Source of the DNA: Ascochyta rabiei
Taxonomy: Eukaryota > Ascomycota > Dothideomycetes > Pleosporales > Didymellaceae
Assembly (NCBI RefSeq): GCF_004011695.2
Contig: NC_082411.1
Location: 434,001 to 498,000, forward strand
Direction of reading: 5' to 3'
DNA length: 64,000 nucleotides
A program made the translations under genes and the position numbers. The notes beneath the pieces were generated by a model. The model worked only from the letters and a program-made list of their open reading frames with translations. It was not told where the DNA came from and did no database searches. Shown here in pieces: positions 35,985 to 48,592 of the stretch (its first letter is position 1; each line of letters starts with the position of its first letter).

Positions 35985-36943
35985 CTACAACGCCTTGGGC
36001 ATCTTATCCAACCCTCTTCCAAGAGACATCATAATCCGGTCCTGTCGGCCGATCCATCAGTCGTCATATCCATATGTACAGGAACAGGGGGGGGGTGAAC
36101 TCACATAGACAAAACCCGGCATGAAGGGCACCAGCCACCTTACCAGCATTATATTCCCACCCTTCCACAGCTTGCCCGCCGCGCCCGAGGAAACGGCACT
36201 CACGACCTCGTCGGCGAACCTGGCCGTGTTCATGTCCGAGAACTTGCCCTGCTTGGCGACATGCGCTTCCACGGCTTTATAGCGCGACGTCGCAGGGAGC
36301 TCAGAAGGCGGCGGCCCGTTGCTGCCAGCCGACATGTTCGACGCCACGTTGCCGGCTACCAGCGTGATGACGCGGACGCCCAGCGGGGCGAGCTCGAGGC
36401 GCAGCGTCTCGGAGAACATGTGGATGGCGGCTTTGGACGCGTTGTACTGGCCTGTAAATTGCATCAGTTCACTGCGTCTTTGTTGTGTGGAAGAAAGGAT
36501 GGCCTGCTTTGGAATGGCACGCTGACGACGCCGGCCCCGGAACCGATATTCACCACGCATCCCCGTGCTGCGATGAGCAGGGCGCTGAAGGCTTGCATCG
36601 TGCGGAGTGGGCCCCAGTAGTTCACTTCGAACAGCGCCTGAGCGGTGTCCATGTCCACGTCGAGTGCGGGCATGATGTATTGTTGGCCGGCGTTGTTGAC
36701 GAGGACATCTAGCTTGCCACCAGTCACTCCTTCCACCTCCTTGGCTGCTGCGGCGATTGAAGATGGGTCAGTCACGTCGAGGGCGAGCAGATGAATGTTG
36801 GGAAGCAAGGCCATATCGTCCATCTTCTTCGGTGAGCGCGCTGTGGCGAACACGGTGTAGCTGCGGCGCTGGAAGGACAGTACAAGTGCGTGGCCAATGC
36901 CGCCGGTGCTGCAGCCTGTTATGAGGACGGTTTTGGGTGCCAT
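35985..36943 (-). CDS. AYR1: SDR, 1-acyl-dihydroxyacetone-phosphate reductase (Ayr1-like)
   Basis: Exons 36508..36943, 36105..36451 and 35985..36041 give 279 aa. NADPH site TGCSTGGIG at residues 9-17, ALDVTD, NNAG, the NIGSGAG strand and YNASK catalytic pair follow in order; the segment after it (FSETLRLELAPLGVRVITLVAGNVASNM) is typical of Ayr1. The enzyme reduces acyl-DHAP in ether- and phospholipid synthesis on ER and lipid droplets. The first intron has GC instead of GT at its 5' end (36506..36507), needed for frame and for rejoining VPFQ to QYNASK. The 57-bp last exon gives the tail GRGLDKMPKAL. Confidence 0.85.
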
Positions 36944-37339
36944 GATATGTCAGTATGCGTATAATCTTTGGGGTTTGACGACAACAGAGGAATTGTATTG
37001 GACAGTAGCATATATATCATTACAGTCATTGTGAGCAGGTCTTTCATGCTTGAGCCTGCGCATCTCTTCTGATCGGTAGCTTTCTGAACTTGGCGTTCTG
37101 GAAGTTCAGAAGTGGTTTTGGTGAGATAGTGGGAAGGATGTCATGCACGACTACAGTTTGTGGTGCACTCGGCGCAACTATAGCTCCGACTTCAGAAATC
37201 GAGCATTACGATAGACTGCAGACACGGAAGAGGAGTATAATATCGCGATATGGTGTCCATCTCATCGTATGATGCTTTATTGTTTCGGTGTCAATGGTTG
37301 CTCCGAGCATCCAAGCCGGGCAAACCATCTCCCCGATTA
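36944..37339. other. intergenic, AYR1 promoter
   Basis: TATA-rich stretch near 37010..37018 (TATATATA on both strands), about 70 bp upstream of the AYR1 start. Nothing else seen. Confidence 0.4.
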
Positions 37340-39264
37340 AGCTGGATAAGCAAACCCAAAATGACTGAGGCATTCCTTGCGTGAACATGGAAGGTGCAAC
37401 ATCCATAGGAGAGAGTCGATTTGGAGACTGATGCCTACGATGAGTATTCTCATGCGTACATATAGCCCTTTTGCGGCGTCTGCACGTGGCCTGTGAGTGT
37501 GCAATGGCCAACTTCGTTTTTGGTTTCCTATAGCGTTTGTTGGCGTACTTGTTCCGCTCTTTGGCAAAGCAAATGGATGTACAGATACGATTGACGGAAA
37601 AGTAAAAGAGAGACAGAAGAGCTTGGGGCATGTTGGCCAGCCATGCAGGAAAGATCGCACCCCGGACATTGAAGTCGAAATGGATCTAGACATTGCTATT
37701 GAAAGGAACGACAACGCCGTTGATACGAATGTTCCACTAGACACATGGAGTCAGGTTTGAATCAGGCAATACAAAGCAGCATACAGTTTCCAAAGAGATT
37801 TTAGGTGGGTTCCAGATTCTGAACTTACAGGTTCACAATGGTCCGGCGCCTGCTACCAATGATCAAGGCCATCCTCTTTTTCTCTGCGTGCCACGAATTT
37901 GTTTGGGCTTTGCCGCTGATTTTGAGGAGTTGATATTGTGTTTCCGTATATTTCTTTTTCGTGTCAACACCTGGTCTTTGGAGGAATGTAGCAACAGCGT
38001 CGCCAACGGTAATATTGTGTCCCGAAGAACAGATCCGCAGGGTACAGAAAATGCACACAAATTTGACGATGTTCAAAACAATAACGGTTTCCAAGAACAG
38101 AAGCCCCAGCGGAACCTTTTTTCCGTACGGTCGAAGTTTCGCACGTGCATGACCTACTCGCAGCCCAACATGTGGTTGAATTAGCCACACATCGCTACAA
38201 GGTGCCAGCTGCTCATAGTACTGTTGGGTGACATTAACTTGAGTGAAACTCGGCCACTGTCTAGTCAGGTTGAAGCCATGTTGGAAAGCTTCATCCAGCC
38301 CGTAAGAAATTCAGGTGCTAGAGGCCGTATTTGGTCTCATAACGTTTGTGCTCAGATTCAGAGTTACCGGGAACCTGAAGTTGCTGTCGAGGACAACCGA
38401 AGGAACACAAGAGGAATTGGCGATTTGGAAGAACACCGTCCAGTGGTTGTGAACTGTCATTTTGGACGCTGCATTGTCAATCACCAGCAGTAGGTCGCCA
38501 TTTCCTGAAACGTAATCGTCAGAGGAGATCATAGTCCATTTCGCATTGGTCAGGGTTTTCCTAGTTGGAGTCTCTTGCAGCAGGCTCGTCTTCTTTCTTG
38601 ACGGCTGCAATGCTATAGTCTTGGCCACTGACAACTCCAAAGACGGCTGAATTATAACTGGCCTGGGCTAGTGCCTGGAGATGGCTGTAAGAGGTGCAGT
38701 GAGACATGCACTTACAAAGATGTAGAGGCGCAGAGCTAACCGCTAGTAACCACCAGAGTATTACTCTTCTCTTGTCGATGTGTCTTAGATTACGGAGACT
38801 CACGAGACCAATCTCGAGCCACTGGCCAGTGATGTGAGCATGATCGATCTCGTACCGTGTAGGAGTACTGTACTCACGATGTTAATGAGGACATGCAGTG
38901 CAACACCTATGAGCGAAACATATGCGGAGTGTCCCTTGACGAATGTACCAATACCGTCAACAATCCTGCTGTGTGACTGCAGCGAGCAACATCAAAACCA
39001 GATTGATGATGAGCACAAGCGGAGAGGCATAAAAGCCTACAAACAGTCCAACTCTCCAACCTTCATACTGAATCGATGCATTAGAGGTATTTGCTTGTAT
39101 GAAGAAATTCCATCTTTTTGCAATTTCCGAGGATAATCGAGCTCACTGATGTTGAATCCGGCCATTGTCGCAACTTGATCGTTATCGTCGTCATACTCCT
39201 GGCGAATTGAATCGGCTTCAACATACAGCTCGACAAGCTCGTAACGCCGACGGTTCGAAGCCAT
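37340..39264 (-). pseudogene. decayed DUF6536 multi-span membrane protein gene
   Basis: Conserved blocks of the DUF6536 family are found in order but in changing frames: start ATG 39264 (MASNRRRYEL), WRVGLFVGFYASPLVLIINL, GIGTFVKGHSAYVSLIGVALHVLINIVSTVLL, RYEIDHAHITGQWLEIG, SLRNLRHIDKRRVILWWLLAVSSAPLHL, YNSAVFGVV, GDLLLVIDN, NIVKFVCIFCTLR, VGDAVATFLQRP and LANMPQALLSLFYFS. After STVLL the usual GASNYCMQCL block is missing and the frame shifts, so this looks like a deletion. Further shifts follow near 39090 (after an intron-like step), 38640-38690 and 38600. Introns explain some, not all, breaks. Intact members are uncharacterised fungal membrane proteins. Confidence 0.7.
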
Positions 39265-39695
39265 CTTGGTCTTGTTGTACGGCAAGGCTGACATGCAAGA
39301 TGAATGACAGGTTACCAGAGCGGAGAGCTGGCTGTTCCGGCACGACATATACTCAGACGCGACTCCAAACTAGCCCCCACACGCTCAGGCGCGCTGTAAG
39401 CCTTACGTGTAGCACAAACTTACAGTCACAAGGCGTCCTAAGGTTCAGCCACATGGCGTCTTGTCCATGCAAGAGGCAGTTGATTTGTGTCGATAGTTGG
39501 TTGCTTGTGCAGTGGCAGCCTCGTTTCCTGCAAATGAATCAACGTGCATGTTCTGCCTTGAGCATTTATATTGAGAACGGGCTGCAGCATGTAATCACGC
39601 TTGGTGGGGGTCGTGAAGCCTGTGGTGACAATTTCGTCTCTATCGATCCATTGTTATTCCGAGAGCAGTCTCGGTGGTGAGATGCTTCATGCAAA
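39265..39695. other. intergenic between the DUF6536 relic and the small membrane gene
   Basis: Nothing supported. Confidence 0.35.
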
Positions 39696-40118
39696 CTAAA
39701 TGCTGCAGCCACTGTGTGCACCTCCTTGCAGGTGTCGAGGCCGAGCATCCGGCGCGTCTGGTGTGTCCGCTGCGGCAGCGCCCGTGCTACTTCCTGTGTC
39801 CTCCTTCGGTCGTGCGAGACTGAACCTCCTACGATGCCCGCTCGGTCGTTCTGTGAGGCTTGGTGCGCGTGGTCTGGCTTTTCCTCGGGCGCGGCCACCC
39901 ACGACTGGAATTTCGTAGGTGATGGCGCGGAAGACGTACAAGACCAGGTCATATACAACAAGCGCAGCCCATGGACCGATCATAACGAGGCCGAATATCA
40001 ACTATGCAACGTTTTCAGTATTGAGGGGTGACGAATTTGTACGTGCGCTTACGAATATACGTGTGAGCCATGTCTCGAGGGTTGAGAAGCTCGCAGGGAG
40101 GATAGATAGCAAGCCCAT
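39696..40118 (-). CDS. small membrane protein of unknown function (123 aa)
   Basis: Exons 40053..40118 and 39696..40001, joined over a GTAAGC...TAG intron of 51 bp, give 123 aa. It begins MGLLSILPASFSTLETWLTR, followed by one clear transmembrane helix (LIFGLVMIGPWAALVVYDLVLYV), a YEIPVVGGRARGKARP segment, a Ser/Arg-rich cytosolic part (PSLTERPSGHRRRFSL) and a polar tail. The positive residues after the helix put the C-terminus in the cytosol. I believe this layout is shared by uncharacterised proteins in related fungi, but know no function. Confidence 0.6.
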
Positions 40119-40898
40119 CGTGTGCGGCAGCGAATTAGAACCCACCAGGGCAAGCAACGTCGGAAAGAAACAGTGTCGCGCCCAAACCAGCAGACTACCA
40201 GATCAAGTCAAGTAGGAAACTCGGAGTGTCAATCGCGATAGTGGTACCGTGGTTATGTTGGGAGACGCCGGACGATCGAGCCACCGAATCACTGAGCATC
40301 ATCGTTTGTGGCTGAAGCTCGCGCACGTTCCTTCGCCCCTCCTTTCGCTTCAACACCACCGTCTCCGCAGCTGACCCTCAGGCATCCGTGCAACGCTACA
40401 CCATGACTGAAAGCAGCCATTGGATGGATGCGAGGGCTGAGCCAGACCAAGCCAATGGACAGTCCGCTGCCGCTTTGCACCGCATTTCCCAGGGCTTCTT
40501 GAGCCTCCCCACCCACCGTGATACACGCACAAGCAGTCAGCTCTATCATTGAAATCATATTGTGGCCCAGTTTCCCAAGCTCATAAGGCTCTAGAGGTCA
40601 TCGAGGAAGCCGTACAAGCACTGTCGTTGTTGGTGTGAAAGTAGATCGATCGAACATCTGAATAGCCACCCTCGCAGTCACGCTGCAGCCTAATCCCGCA
40701 GCCGGTCAGTCAAGCCTCGTCAGACTGAGGCCGCACCTCTAGTTCTCGTTCTCACGTCCTTTTCTCTGCTGTTTCATCCCTTTGACTTCCATTTCAAACT
40801 GTATTTTCTTGCTCGCTTTGGTTCTGCCTTGTTTGTACTGATCGATTTGTCTCCACTCCTGCCAGCCGCGGAGGCCAAAAGACCCTGGATCTGTCATA
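40119..40898. other. intergenic, divergent promoters
   Basis: Between the small membrane gene (-) and the BTB gene (+). CT-rich just before the BTB start. No gene seen. Confidence 0.4.
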
Positions 40899-42467
40899 AT
40901 GAACGACCTCACGTTCCTCGACAAAGAGCTGGCCAACGAGTACAGCACCAGCGATGCGACTCTGAAAGCAGTCCTGCCTGGCGGCAAAGTCATACACATC
41001 TCGGACAACATCTGTCCACTCAAAGTCCTGGACGTCTGCCCGCTGCTCTACTACAGTTTTGAGTACAACTCGCAAAACCAGCTTCAAGCAAGCATTGAGG
41101 CTTCGTCTGAAAGTGCCGTTGTATCGCTCGCCAGATACTGCTACACTGGCAGCTATCTTGCAAGTGAACCAGATGGGGACACTATCCTGCTTCTACCGCA
41201 TGCGGAGACGTACAAGATCGCCGAGGATTTCGATGTACCAGAACTTCAGATCATGGCACATGGCAACTTTTCCTGTCAAATCGAGTACGCTTGCTGCCTG
41301 CCGAAACCGCCAAAAGACCTTCTTGACACAATACGATTTGTATACCGATACTTTGCCAGTGAAGAAGCGCGCTGGGAACACAACCTCGTCGATACACTGC
41401 TCAACTACTGTGTCGCAGTCTACCTTTACCACAAACTTGGAGAGAGTTTGGACTTCTTGACAGCCGTTCACGAGGTCGCAGCCTTTCGTCAAGACCTTTG
41501 CCGGACGAACATTGCGCGAAACTTCAAGGATGACTGTGAGTGAATAGTCGCGGGCTCGTCAACACATGCCTTTCTGACTGAGATGACAGGTGCTGCAGAC
41601 ATCATTCGCTTGCCTTCAGGCTTTTTCGCTGAGCCAAGCAATCCCCCTACTATGCTGTCGTCCCGCGATCTGCCGAGCGAGATGTTGTACGAAAAGCCTT
41701 GCAACACTACAACCACCGACCTGGCAATCGCCGAACCAAGCAGTAGTTCAGTTCCGTTGTCGTTCCGCCAAAGAACACCGGGCACAGATATCTTCCGTCG
41801 CGAGATTCCACACCCTTCAAAGCATAGTGTCTCGCCGTCTGCACTCACGGCTGCACTCGAGAGGTACAGCGTAAACGCGTCTCCAGACACTGAGCAAGCT
41901 ACTGCAGAAGAAACATTGCGCAAGTACAAGCGCGCAAGAATTGACGAAACGTTGGTGAGGCTACCAGGGAGAGCGGTGCTTCCTGAGGGCAGCCCACCAA
42001 ATACATACTGTTGGAAGGAGAAGAGACCTGCAACTATCAAAGTAGAGCCCGCTTCTGCCGCGGGCGAAGGGTCCTATTGGCAGGGCGCGTTTGAGGGAGA
42101 GATGCAAACCTTCAAAGTTGCCACAGAGGGTACATCTCACAGTGCCCGTCGATTGCTCTTTGAGTATGGACGCCGTAACGTCCGATCTGAACCGGAGACA
42201 TCGCCAAGCCCACCAATGGTCGACAGCAATGCAGCTACCACGCTGCCTCACAGAACTCGCACTGTCAAGCGTAAATCCGACGTGAACACCACAGGCGATA
42301 TCACAAGTGAGGACGAAGGTTTCGCTATGGTGCACCATACCAAGGCGATTGCAAACGCTGTCTCACACAGTCCGATGTCCAGCCCTGAGCTTGTACCTGC
42401 AGCCTCGATTGCTCAAATTTCAAGTGATGATGTGGCTTCCAGCGACGACGATTGGACCATGATATAG
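40899..42467 (+). CDS. BTB/POZ-like domain protein, nuclear-type disordered tail
   Basis: Exons 40899..41535 and 41590..42467 give 504 aa. The first ~200 residues follow the fungal BTB pattern: strand KAVLPGGKVIHISDNI, SFEYNSQNQ, a ESAVVSLARYCYTGSY segment, HAETYKIAEDFDVPELQIMAHGNF and later helices through FLTAVHEVAAFRQDL. The exon-2 half is polar and Ser/Pro-rich, with a basic KYKRARID, TVKRKSD and an acidic SSDDDW end, so it is likely disordered and nuclear. BTB domains mediate dimerisation or Cul3 binding. The 54-bp intron splits Cys in DDC-AAD. Confidence 0.7.
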
Positions 42468-43562
42468 AGATTGTCTTAACAGGGGCGGATGCGCCTTGCA
42501 AATGTTTTTTCTCTCGCGAAAAGACACCATCCAAAAAACATCTTATGGCGTTGATTTGGCATTTCAGGTATATCACAGGATGGCTTCTACGACTTCCGCG
42601 ACATGGGTATGTACACGATGGGTGGCGATACAGGCGTTTATTCCGTAATTGCTACGCTTGTTACAAATTGGACGCTATATCGGCCGCGTTACGAATCGTG
42701 TTGGGCATATGAAGAAAAAAAAACAATACCAATCTTCATTGACATAACAGGTCATCACCTGAGCACACAGAGTTCTAAGCTTCAACTGATCAAACTGAAC
42801 ATGAACAAAAGAAATGCCGCGTAAGTGCGTGAAGAACTATACTTCGATCCACACTCACTGCATAGGCTGGACATACGTCTAATGAACATGCATTGGCGGC
42901 ATCCCAGCACTGATCTAAGACGTGCGGGTATGTTTTTCGTCGATGGGCTGGTTTGATCTGGGGGAAGAGACAGATCGGCGATGTTTATGTCTTATAGATT
43001 TTTGAATGGAAAGACTTGATAGCATGTATATGGGGGAAGCATTGTGTATTTTTAATTTATATTTCTCATCGAGTGAGGATTCACAGAATACGCAGAACTC
43101 AGAGCACACCGGCAGAGTTTTTGATGTTCTCAAAGCTAGATACTGCTTCACGGTTACATCGCCTCTAAGCGTGAAGAACCGCAGCGGGAGGTTTCCGGGT
43201 ACAGGCAGAGCTGGAGATGTATGTGGAAAAAGATATAGCAAAGAATGTAGTCATAGACTCGAGTATGATGATAGAATGTGAGGTTCACCGTTTCATGATC
43301 CAACGGACATGTGGAGATGATATCGGCGATGTGATGAAAATGAGAAGAGCTACAAGAAGTATACAAAACAAGACCTCTTGCGTCCGTGACTCGCTTTCCG
43401 TACTCCGCCTCCCTAGACAACCGATAACCTCATGAGAAGACAAGAGAAGACAAGAGAGGATGACTGAAGAGATGGATAGAAGGAACGTCTTTCGTGTTGT
43501 GTGTAGCGTCATAACCAAGAGGAAAGAAAACAAGGGTCAAAAATGAAAATTGGGGTGTAAGA
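42468..43562. other. intergenic between convergent genes
   Basis: A little AT-rich, with only short frames. No domain, RNA or repeat seen. Confidence 0.4.
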
Positions 43563-45332
43563 CTACCGAAACCCGCCTCTCCGTCGCGGCGTCTTCAACT
43601 CTTCCCTTGCGCCTTCTTGTGCATAGCTCGGTAACGCCGGTGTACTCTGTGTATGCTGCAATATCGGCGGCTGTGGAGGCTGCACGAACCCCCGTCCCTC
43701 ATATGGTGTCTGATACGGTGTTTGCCACGCTGGCTGGCCGTTCTCGATGTGGCTGTTCGAGTTGATGCGATGCGGTGTGTGCGGTGGGGGTGCGAAATCG
43801 TTGTACTGTGGCTGTGGTTGGGCATGTTGCTGGCGGAGCAGACCAAATGCCCAATTTGAAACATTGAAGCCACCGAAGATGAGAATCGTCAGGAAGATCT
43901 ATGTTGAGAGTCGACGTCAGCAAAGTCGTGGATGTTGAGATGGTGTGGGTTGTGAGAAGCTGATCTGAGGCTGATTGAAGTCTGGAAAGTGTTCTGTTGG
44001 TTCGGAGGGATGCAGAAATACGGCATGACCGTAAAATGGTGAGTGATACAAGGGAGAGTCGTGCGCCACGCGCAACCCGTCTCCCACTTCTTTGCTCGAT
44101 CCATGCAATCTCCACGCTTGTACCTGAAGCCAACCACATCCACAGATGAAAAGAAACGAACATACCATAGACTTGTAGCTGAACTCCTCGAAGAAGCTGT
44201 TGATGATGGAAGCGAATGTCTTGACGGTAACGCTCGCGCGAGCAAGCTTGTTTGGGTCACGGTTCATGCAGGTCTCCCAGTTGCCGCACGCCATCTCCAT
44301 GGCGGGGACGCGGGTGTCTGGCTCGCACCGGTTATCGCGGTAGTTCTTAACGCACTGGGCGATCTCGACCAACATCTCGGAGGCGTGCTTGTTCGATTCA
44401 ATGTCCACGTCCGCCATGATGCCGGTGTAGATGCAATAGAGGATGAACATGAAGGAGAGAGCAAGGAAGACGTTGACGGTAAACTGCATGTACCAGGAAA
44501 GCACCGAGGGGAGTCCTGGGTGTGCCTCAATCCAGTGGAAGAAGCCTGCAATTCTGGCGCCGTACGTTTGCTGCACTTGGCCCAGCTCTGTCGGTGCGCT
44601 CTTCTGTACCTGGGCCGGCTCATGGTCGGATTCCTCGTCGTCGCCGTCGCGCAGCACCAGCTGCTTCTTTCTCGATCGGTCGGAGCGTTCGCGCGTTGAC
44701 CGCCGCTTCGCAACGCGATTCTCCATCTTCTCGTTGTAGTGTTTGCGCGACACCTCCTTCTCTATCTCCTTCATCGACTCCTTCGCTGGGCTCGGGCTCC
44801 CCCAGTTCTGGATGCGCTTGAAAAAGCTTTGTCGGCGCCCGCCCTTCTTGGGGCTGGGGCTGTCCATCAGCAGCCGCATCTTGCCTGCTATTTGTGTATC
44901 GGGCGTGGCCTGTTCGCTGTCCTGCGCGGGTGTGTTCGGAGTCTCGCCGCCAGAGCTGAAGTCGTAGTCGGCCGATGGTGTGCGAGGCGTCCATGCGTTG
45001 GTGTGTGGCGGCAGCGAAGGAAGTGGCTTGCCGCCGCTTTGCGGAAAGCCAAGGGCCGTCTCGCGCAGGCGGCTTGGTGTTGCGAAAGCGCTCTTGGAGG
45101 GTGAATCGAATGGAGGGTTGGTGCCTGGCTGGCCGTACAACGGCCCGTTGGTTAGCTGGAATGTCCCATCGGCGGCGAGAGAGTGGCTTTGGCTAAGGAC
45201 AGGCTCACGTTTCCTCGCAGCGGGCGAGTTGGTGATGTTCATGAAAGGCGAACGATGGTCGACGGGGCCTTGTTTGTTGTCATACTCAAAGTCCATGGGC
45301 GTCAACGACTCCCGGTGGCCTCCGCGCGACAT
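43563..45332 (-). CDS. BRL1: nuclear envelope protein of the Brr6/Brl1 family
   Basis: Exons 44166..45332 and 43563..43898 give 500 aa from MSRGGHRESL. The frame is open farther up (ATG 45419 and 45455), so the start is uncertain. The N-terminal half is disordered (MDFEYDNKQGPVDHRSPF, proline/serine-rich, then a basic KRRSTRERSDRSRKK). The conserved core has TM WYMQFTVNVFLALSFMFILYCIY, an intermembrane domain with paired cysteines (IAQCVKNYRDNRC, MACGNWETCM) and a second TM rejoined over the intron (SYKSM to IFLTILIFGGFNVSNWAFGLL). The family works in nuclear pore assembly and envelope lipid balance. The 267-bp intron is long for this window. Brr6 versus Brl1 cannot be told. Confidence 0.85.
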
Positions 45333-45719
45333 ATTGTCTGAAAAGCGCAGGTTGGGCTCGAGGGCAACGGGCAGGGGCGGCGCGTTGTGGGGTAGAGGGG
45401 AACTGTGGTTGCTACGCATAGCAATAGCAATAGCAATAGAGTGGGTCGTAAACAAATCACTGTGGCTGCTGTGGCGTACGCGCTTGTGGATGCGGCACGA
45501 GCCACAGTGACGTCGTTACACCCGGCGCGTAGATGCCGACCTAGCTTCACCCTCAAACACGTACTCTGGTACTTCCATGGGTCCTCGTGGGCAAAAGGAG
45601 TACCACTCGCTATAGTGCGCAAGAGGCTGTCATGTGATTTCGAGAGGATCTATGAACCTTGGTATAGGGTCTTCCATGTACGTATAACCATCACCAAAAC
45701 CAGACCCTATCCTTCCCAC
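45333..45719. other. intergenic upstream of BRL1
   Basis: May include 5' extension of the BRL1 frame. Contains a short (AATAGC)n run near 45419..45438. Nothing else. Confidence 0.4.
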
Positions 45720-47311
45720 CTACAAGGGCTTCGCACCCTTGGGCAACCTGACCTTGAACACAAGGACTTGCGAGTCCAGACTGTAACCAGACGAGTCCTT
45801 GTACGCCTGCTTACCGAAATTGATGTATCCGTTCTGGGTGATGAAGTCGTTGTCCGAGAACGAGATCAAGTAGTACTCTTTACCCTCGCCCTTTGTCTGG
45901 AAATCCTCATCGACCGGCGCAATCGCGAAGCTCTCCCATTTCTCGTTCAACAGGTTCGCATCTTGCGCGCCTCCATTGCGCACACCAAAGCGGTTGAGCT
46001 GCGAATTCACATTGTACGACAACCATGGACAGTAGGTAGCCGGCACAACATCGCTCTTGAGCACGCCCTTGCTGCTTGCGATCTGAACATTGAAGTCATC
46101 ATACTTTCCCTTGATGTTCGTGGCGTTGGAGATGTCGATTACATCCGCGTTGCGGTAGATGGACGCGGATGCATCTTGGCCATGACCAGCGCCGGAGTCG
46201 CGCGCGAGGACAAGAAACTGAGTGTCGGAAATATAGTGCATCTCAGACTGACCGGCTACTTTTCCGTTCGACAGGACGGGAAGCTGAACAGCGTACTCGG
46301 CTTCGAGCTCGACTGACTTGGTCTTGACGCGATATTTGAGAAGGCGCGTGTTGCGACGTGTGGACGATTTAGAGCCGCCATCCTGGATCGTGGCGCTCTG
46401 CAACATCGTGTACATGTACTTTCCATCTGGACTAGCAGTCAAGGCCTCAAGACCTTGGTTGTTGGCGCGTCCGGTTGAAGGGTCCTTGGGAGAGATTTCG
46501 AAGTCCTGATTGTAGATCGGAGGAGAGGCAGCGCTGAACGATTCAGTACCGTTGCGCAGGGGGACGAAGGCGTCAGGAGTGCGGATGGCCTGGATCATTT
46601 TGCCGTTCTTGTCGAACTGGTAGACGTATGCCGCGTACTCATCGCTGATCCAGTAAGATTCATCATTACCAAGCACCAGGCCCTCGGTGTCGAGAGGAAC
46701 ACGCGATCCTCCTGTTCCGTTGTTGCCAAATCCATCGCCAGTGTCTTGAGAGTAGTTAGCTTTGAGCAAACGATGCCTTTCGAAACTATCTTACATATCG
46801 CCAATGGAAGGCTTGGGAAGCCTTTGTATGTGATGTTACCAGTGGGGTCAAGGCCAGTCAACGGCGTGCCGTCCGGGCCAGTAAGCAGCAGCGTATCAAG
46901 ATACGTGAGCTTGAAGTTGGGCGACGCCGGCTTCTCCAAGGTAGCGTCCACGATCTCAAAGTCGAAGCCGAACTTGTGAATGCGGCTCTGGGTGTTTTGT
47001 GTGCCCTGCGTGTTCCAGCCGCGATCAGGGAGACCATATACAATTCCCTGGTACGCTTCCGTCTTTCCCTTCTTGCTCTTCCAGCTCTTCTTATCGAGCG
47101 CAATTGCACTGCCGATGCCACCAATGGTGTCACCGAACTTGTCGCGCGCATCGCTGGCCAGCTTACCGTAGCCTGCGAGGGCGGAGTAGGTGTAGGTCCT
47201 GCCATTGCACGTTGTCACATTGACAGGCGCAGGCGTGCTACTTGGCGTTGGTTCTGCAAGCACCTGCGCGACTGGCAGGGCCAGCAGGCTAAGGGAGACA
47301 GTATATAGCAT
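45720..47311 (-). CDS. secreted esterase-like domain of phytase protein
   Basis: Exons 46795..47311 and 45720..46744 give 513 aa. A signal peptide (MLYTVSLSLLALPVAQVLAEP) is followed by a beta-propeller-like domain with GIGSAIAL, YGLPDRGWN, LDTEGLVLG, WISDEYAAYVYQFDKNGKM, NNQGLEALTASPDGKYMYTMLQS and SENDFI-type end SFSDNDFITQNG. This is the order of the esterase-like activity of phytase family (PF13449). Several N-glycosylation sites, no anchor. The reaction in fungi is not settled. The intron (46745..46794) uses GTAAGA and an AAG acceptor. Confidence 0.85.
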
Positions 47312-48592
47312 TTTGGGGTTTGATCGCGTACCTTAACGCAAAAGCGGTCGGTTGACCCAGGTTCTTATATCTTATGCTGCGGATCCCAAAGACGCGAACC
47401 CAAGAACCGAGCGCGTAGAGTCGATCAATAGTGTCTGCATGCTCAGACAAGCACGTTGCTTGTTGTTTGGCTGCAAAGTAAAAGATTGCGTTAGGCTCCC
47501 CGGATCTTGCCTCGCGGAGCGGGAAGTGGCGTGGGGATGTGCATTCAGGAACGCGTACTTTTTTCTGGGAGTTCAACGAGGCGGTTACTAAATACGAACT
47601 GTATTGATAGGTGTCCAATTGGAACGCTCGAGGGCACTTTGGGCCTGAAACCAGTGCGCACGTTGCTGGAACGAAACTCGTGAGTCGCTGAGGGGAATAG
47701 CACCAGCAGATGCGCTTGCTGAGAGAGGCAGGCCGTATTGCTAGCGCATCCATCACCTTCGGTCCTTCGCCTACATGTATTCTGGTATCACCCAACAGAA
47801 ATTGACCATTCTGCTCTTCGACACAACAACACGCCGTCAACCCGTTCGATACGTAACGACATATGGTGGGGAGCCTTCTCAGACGTTGCGCTTCGAAGCT
47901 GGGCTCTTGTTGACCGGCATCTCCGGAATCTCATCCGCAGAATATCTCATGCCCGGCAGCTCGACTCTCGCCATTTGAGCAAGTTTACCGTTGAAGGATC
48001 TGGTGGCAGCAGATAGTAGGTTTAGCTGCTTGCACATTGTGTCGCCATCTTGTGTCATGAGATCCAGAGCCATCTTTGCTGGTTCCGGTCTATGCAAACC
48101 GCAGACGGAAAGCACTTACCAACCGAGTTACGACAAGCTCTTCATATGGGCACAATAACCTACCAAGTGGAGCCAAGCGGAATGCTTCGTAGAGACGACA
48201 AGTCCTCAAGCGAAGTACATACTGTATTCGTATCTCGTATTCGAGAACCTGAGAACATGCCAATGTTCGCTGAGATGCATTTACAAGCGGTGGAAGATGG
48301 CCGTTGACGTGACTTCCCAAAGTTGGGGGAAGTCGCACGACTACAAGAACGTGTCACGACAGGACATTAGCTCCTTCCTGGAGCCTCGCAAACTCGACTG
48401 ACAGATCACGGCTGCGTCTCACGCCTTGACATGATGTTATGCACACCCTATCACTCCTGAATTGCTTTTCTGAGTGCCCCTCTTCCTACGCCTAATCTAT
48501 TCTTAAGACCTTACAGAACGGGGTGACGAATAACTCGTTAGATTCGTTCATTAACGAGCTCCTTCTATGAGAAGACCGCAACTCGTACCAAT
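47312..48592. other. intergenic, with one weak small frame (47879..48073, -)
   Basis: On the minus strand an ATG at 48073 opens a 64-codon frame (MALDLMTQDGDTM...) with a protein-like composition, preceded by a GTAAGT...AAAG intron-like step. No partner exon fits in frame without a stop, so I do not call it a gene. Confidence 0.2.
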
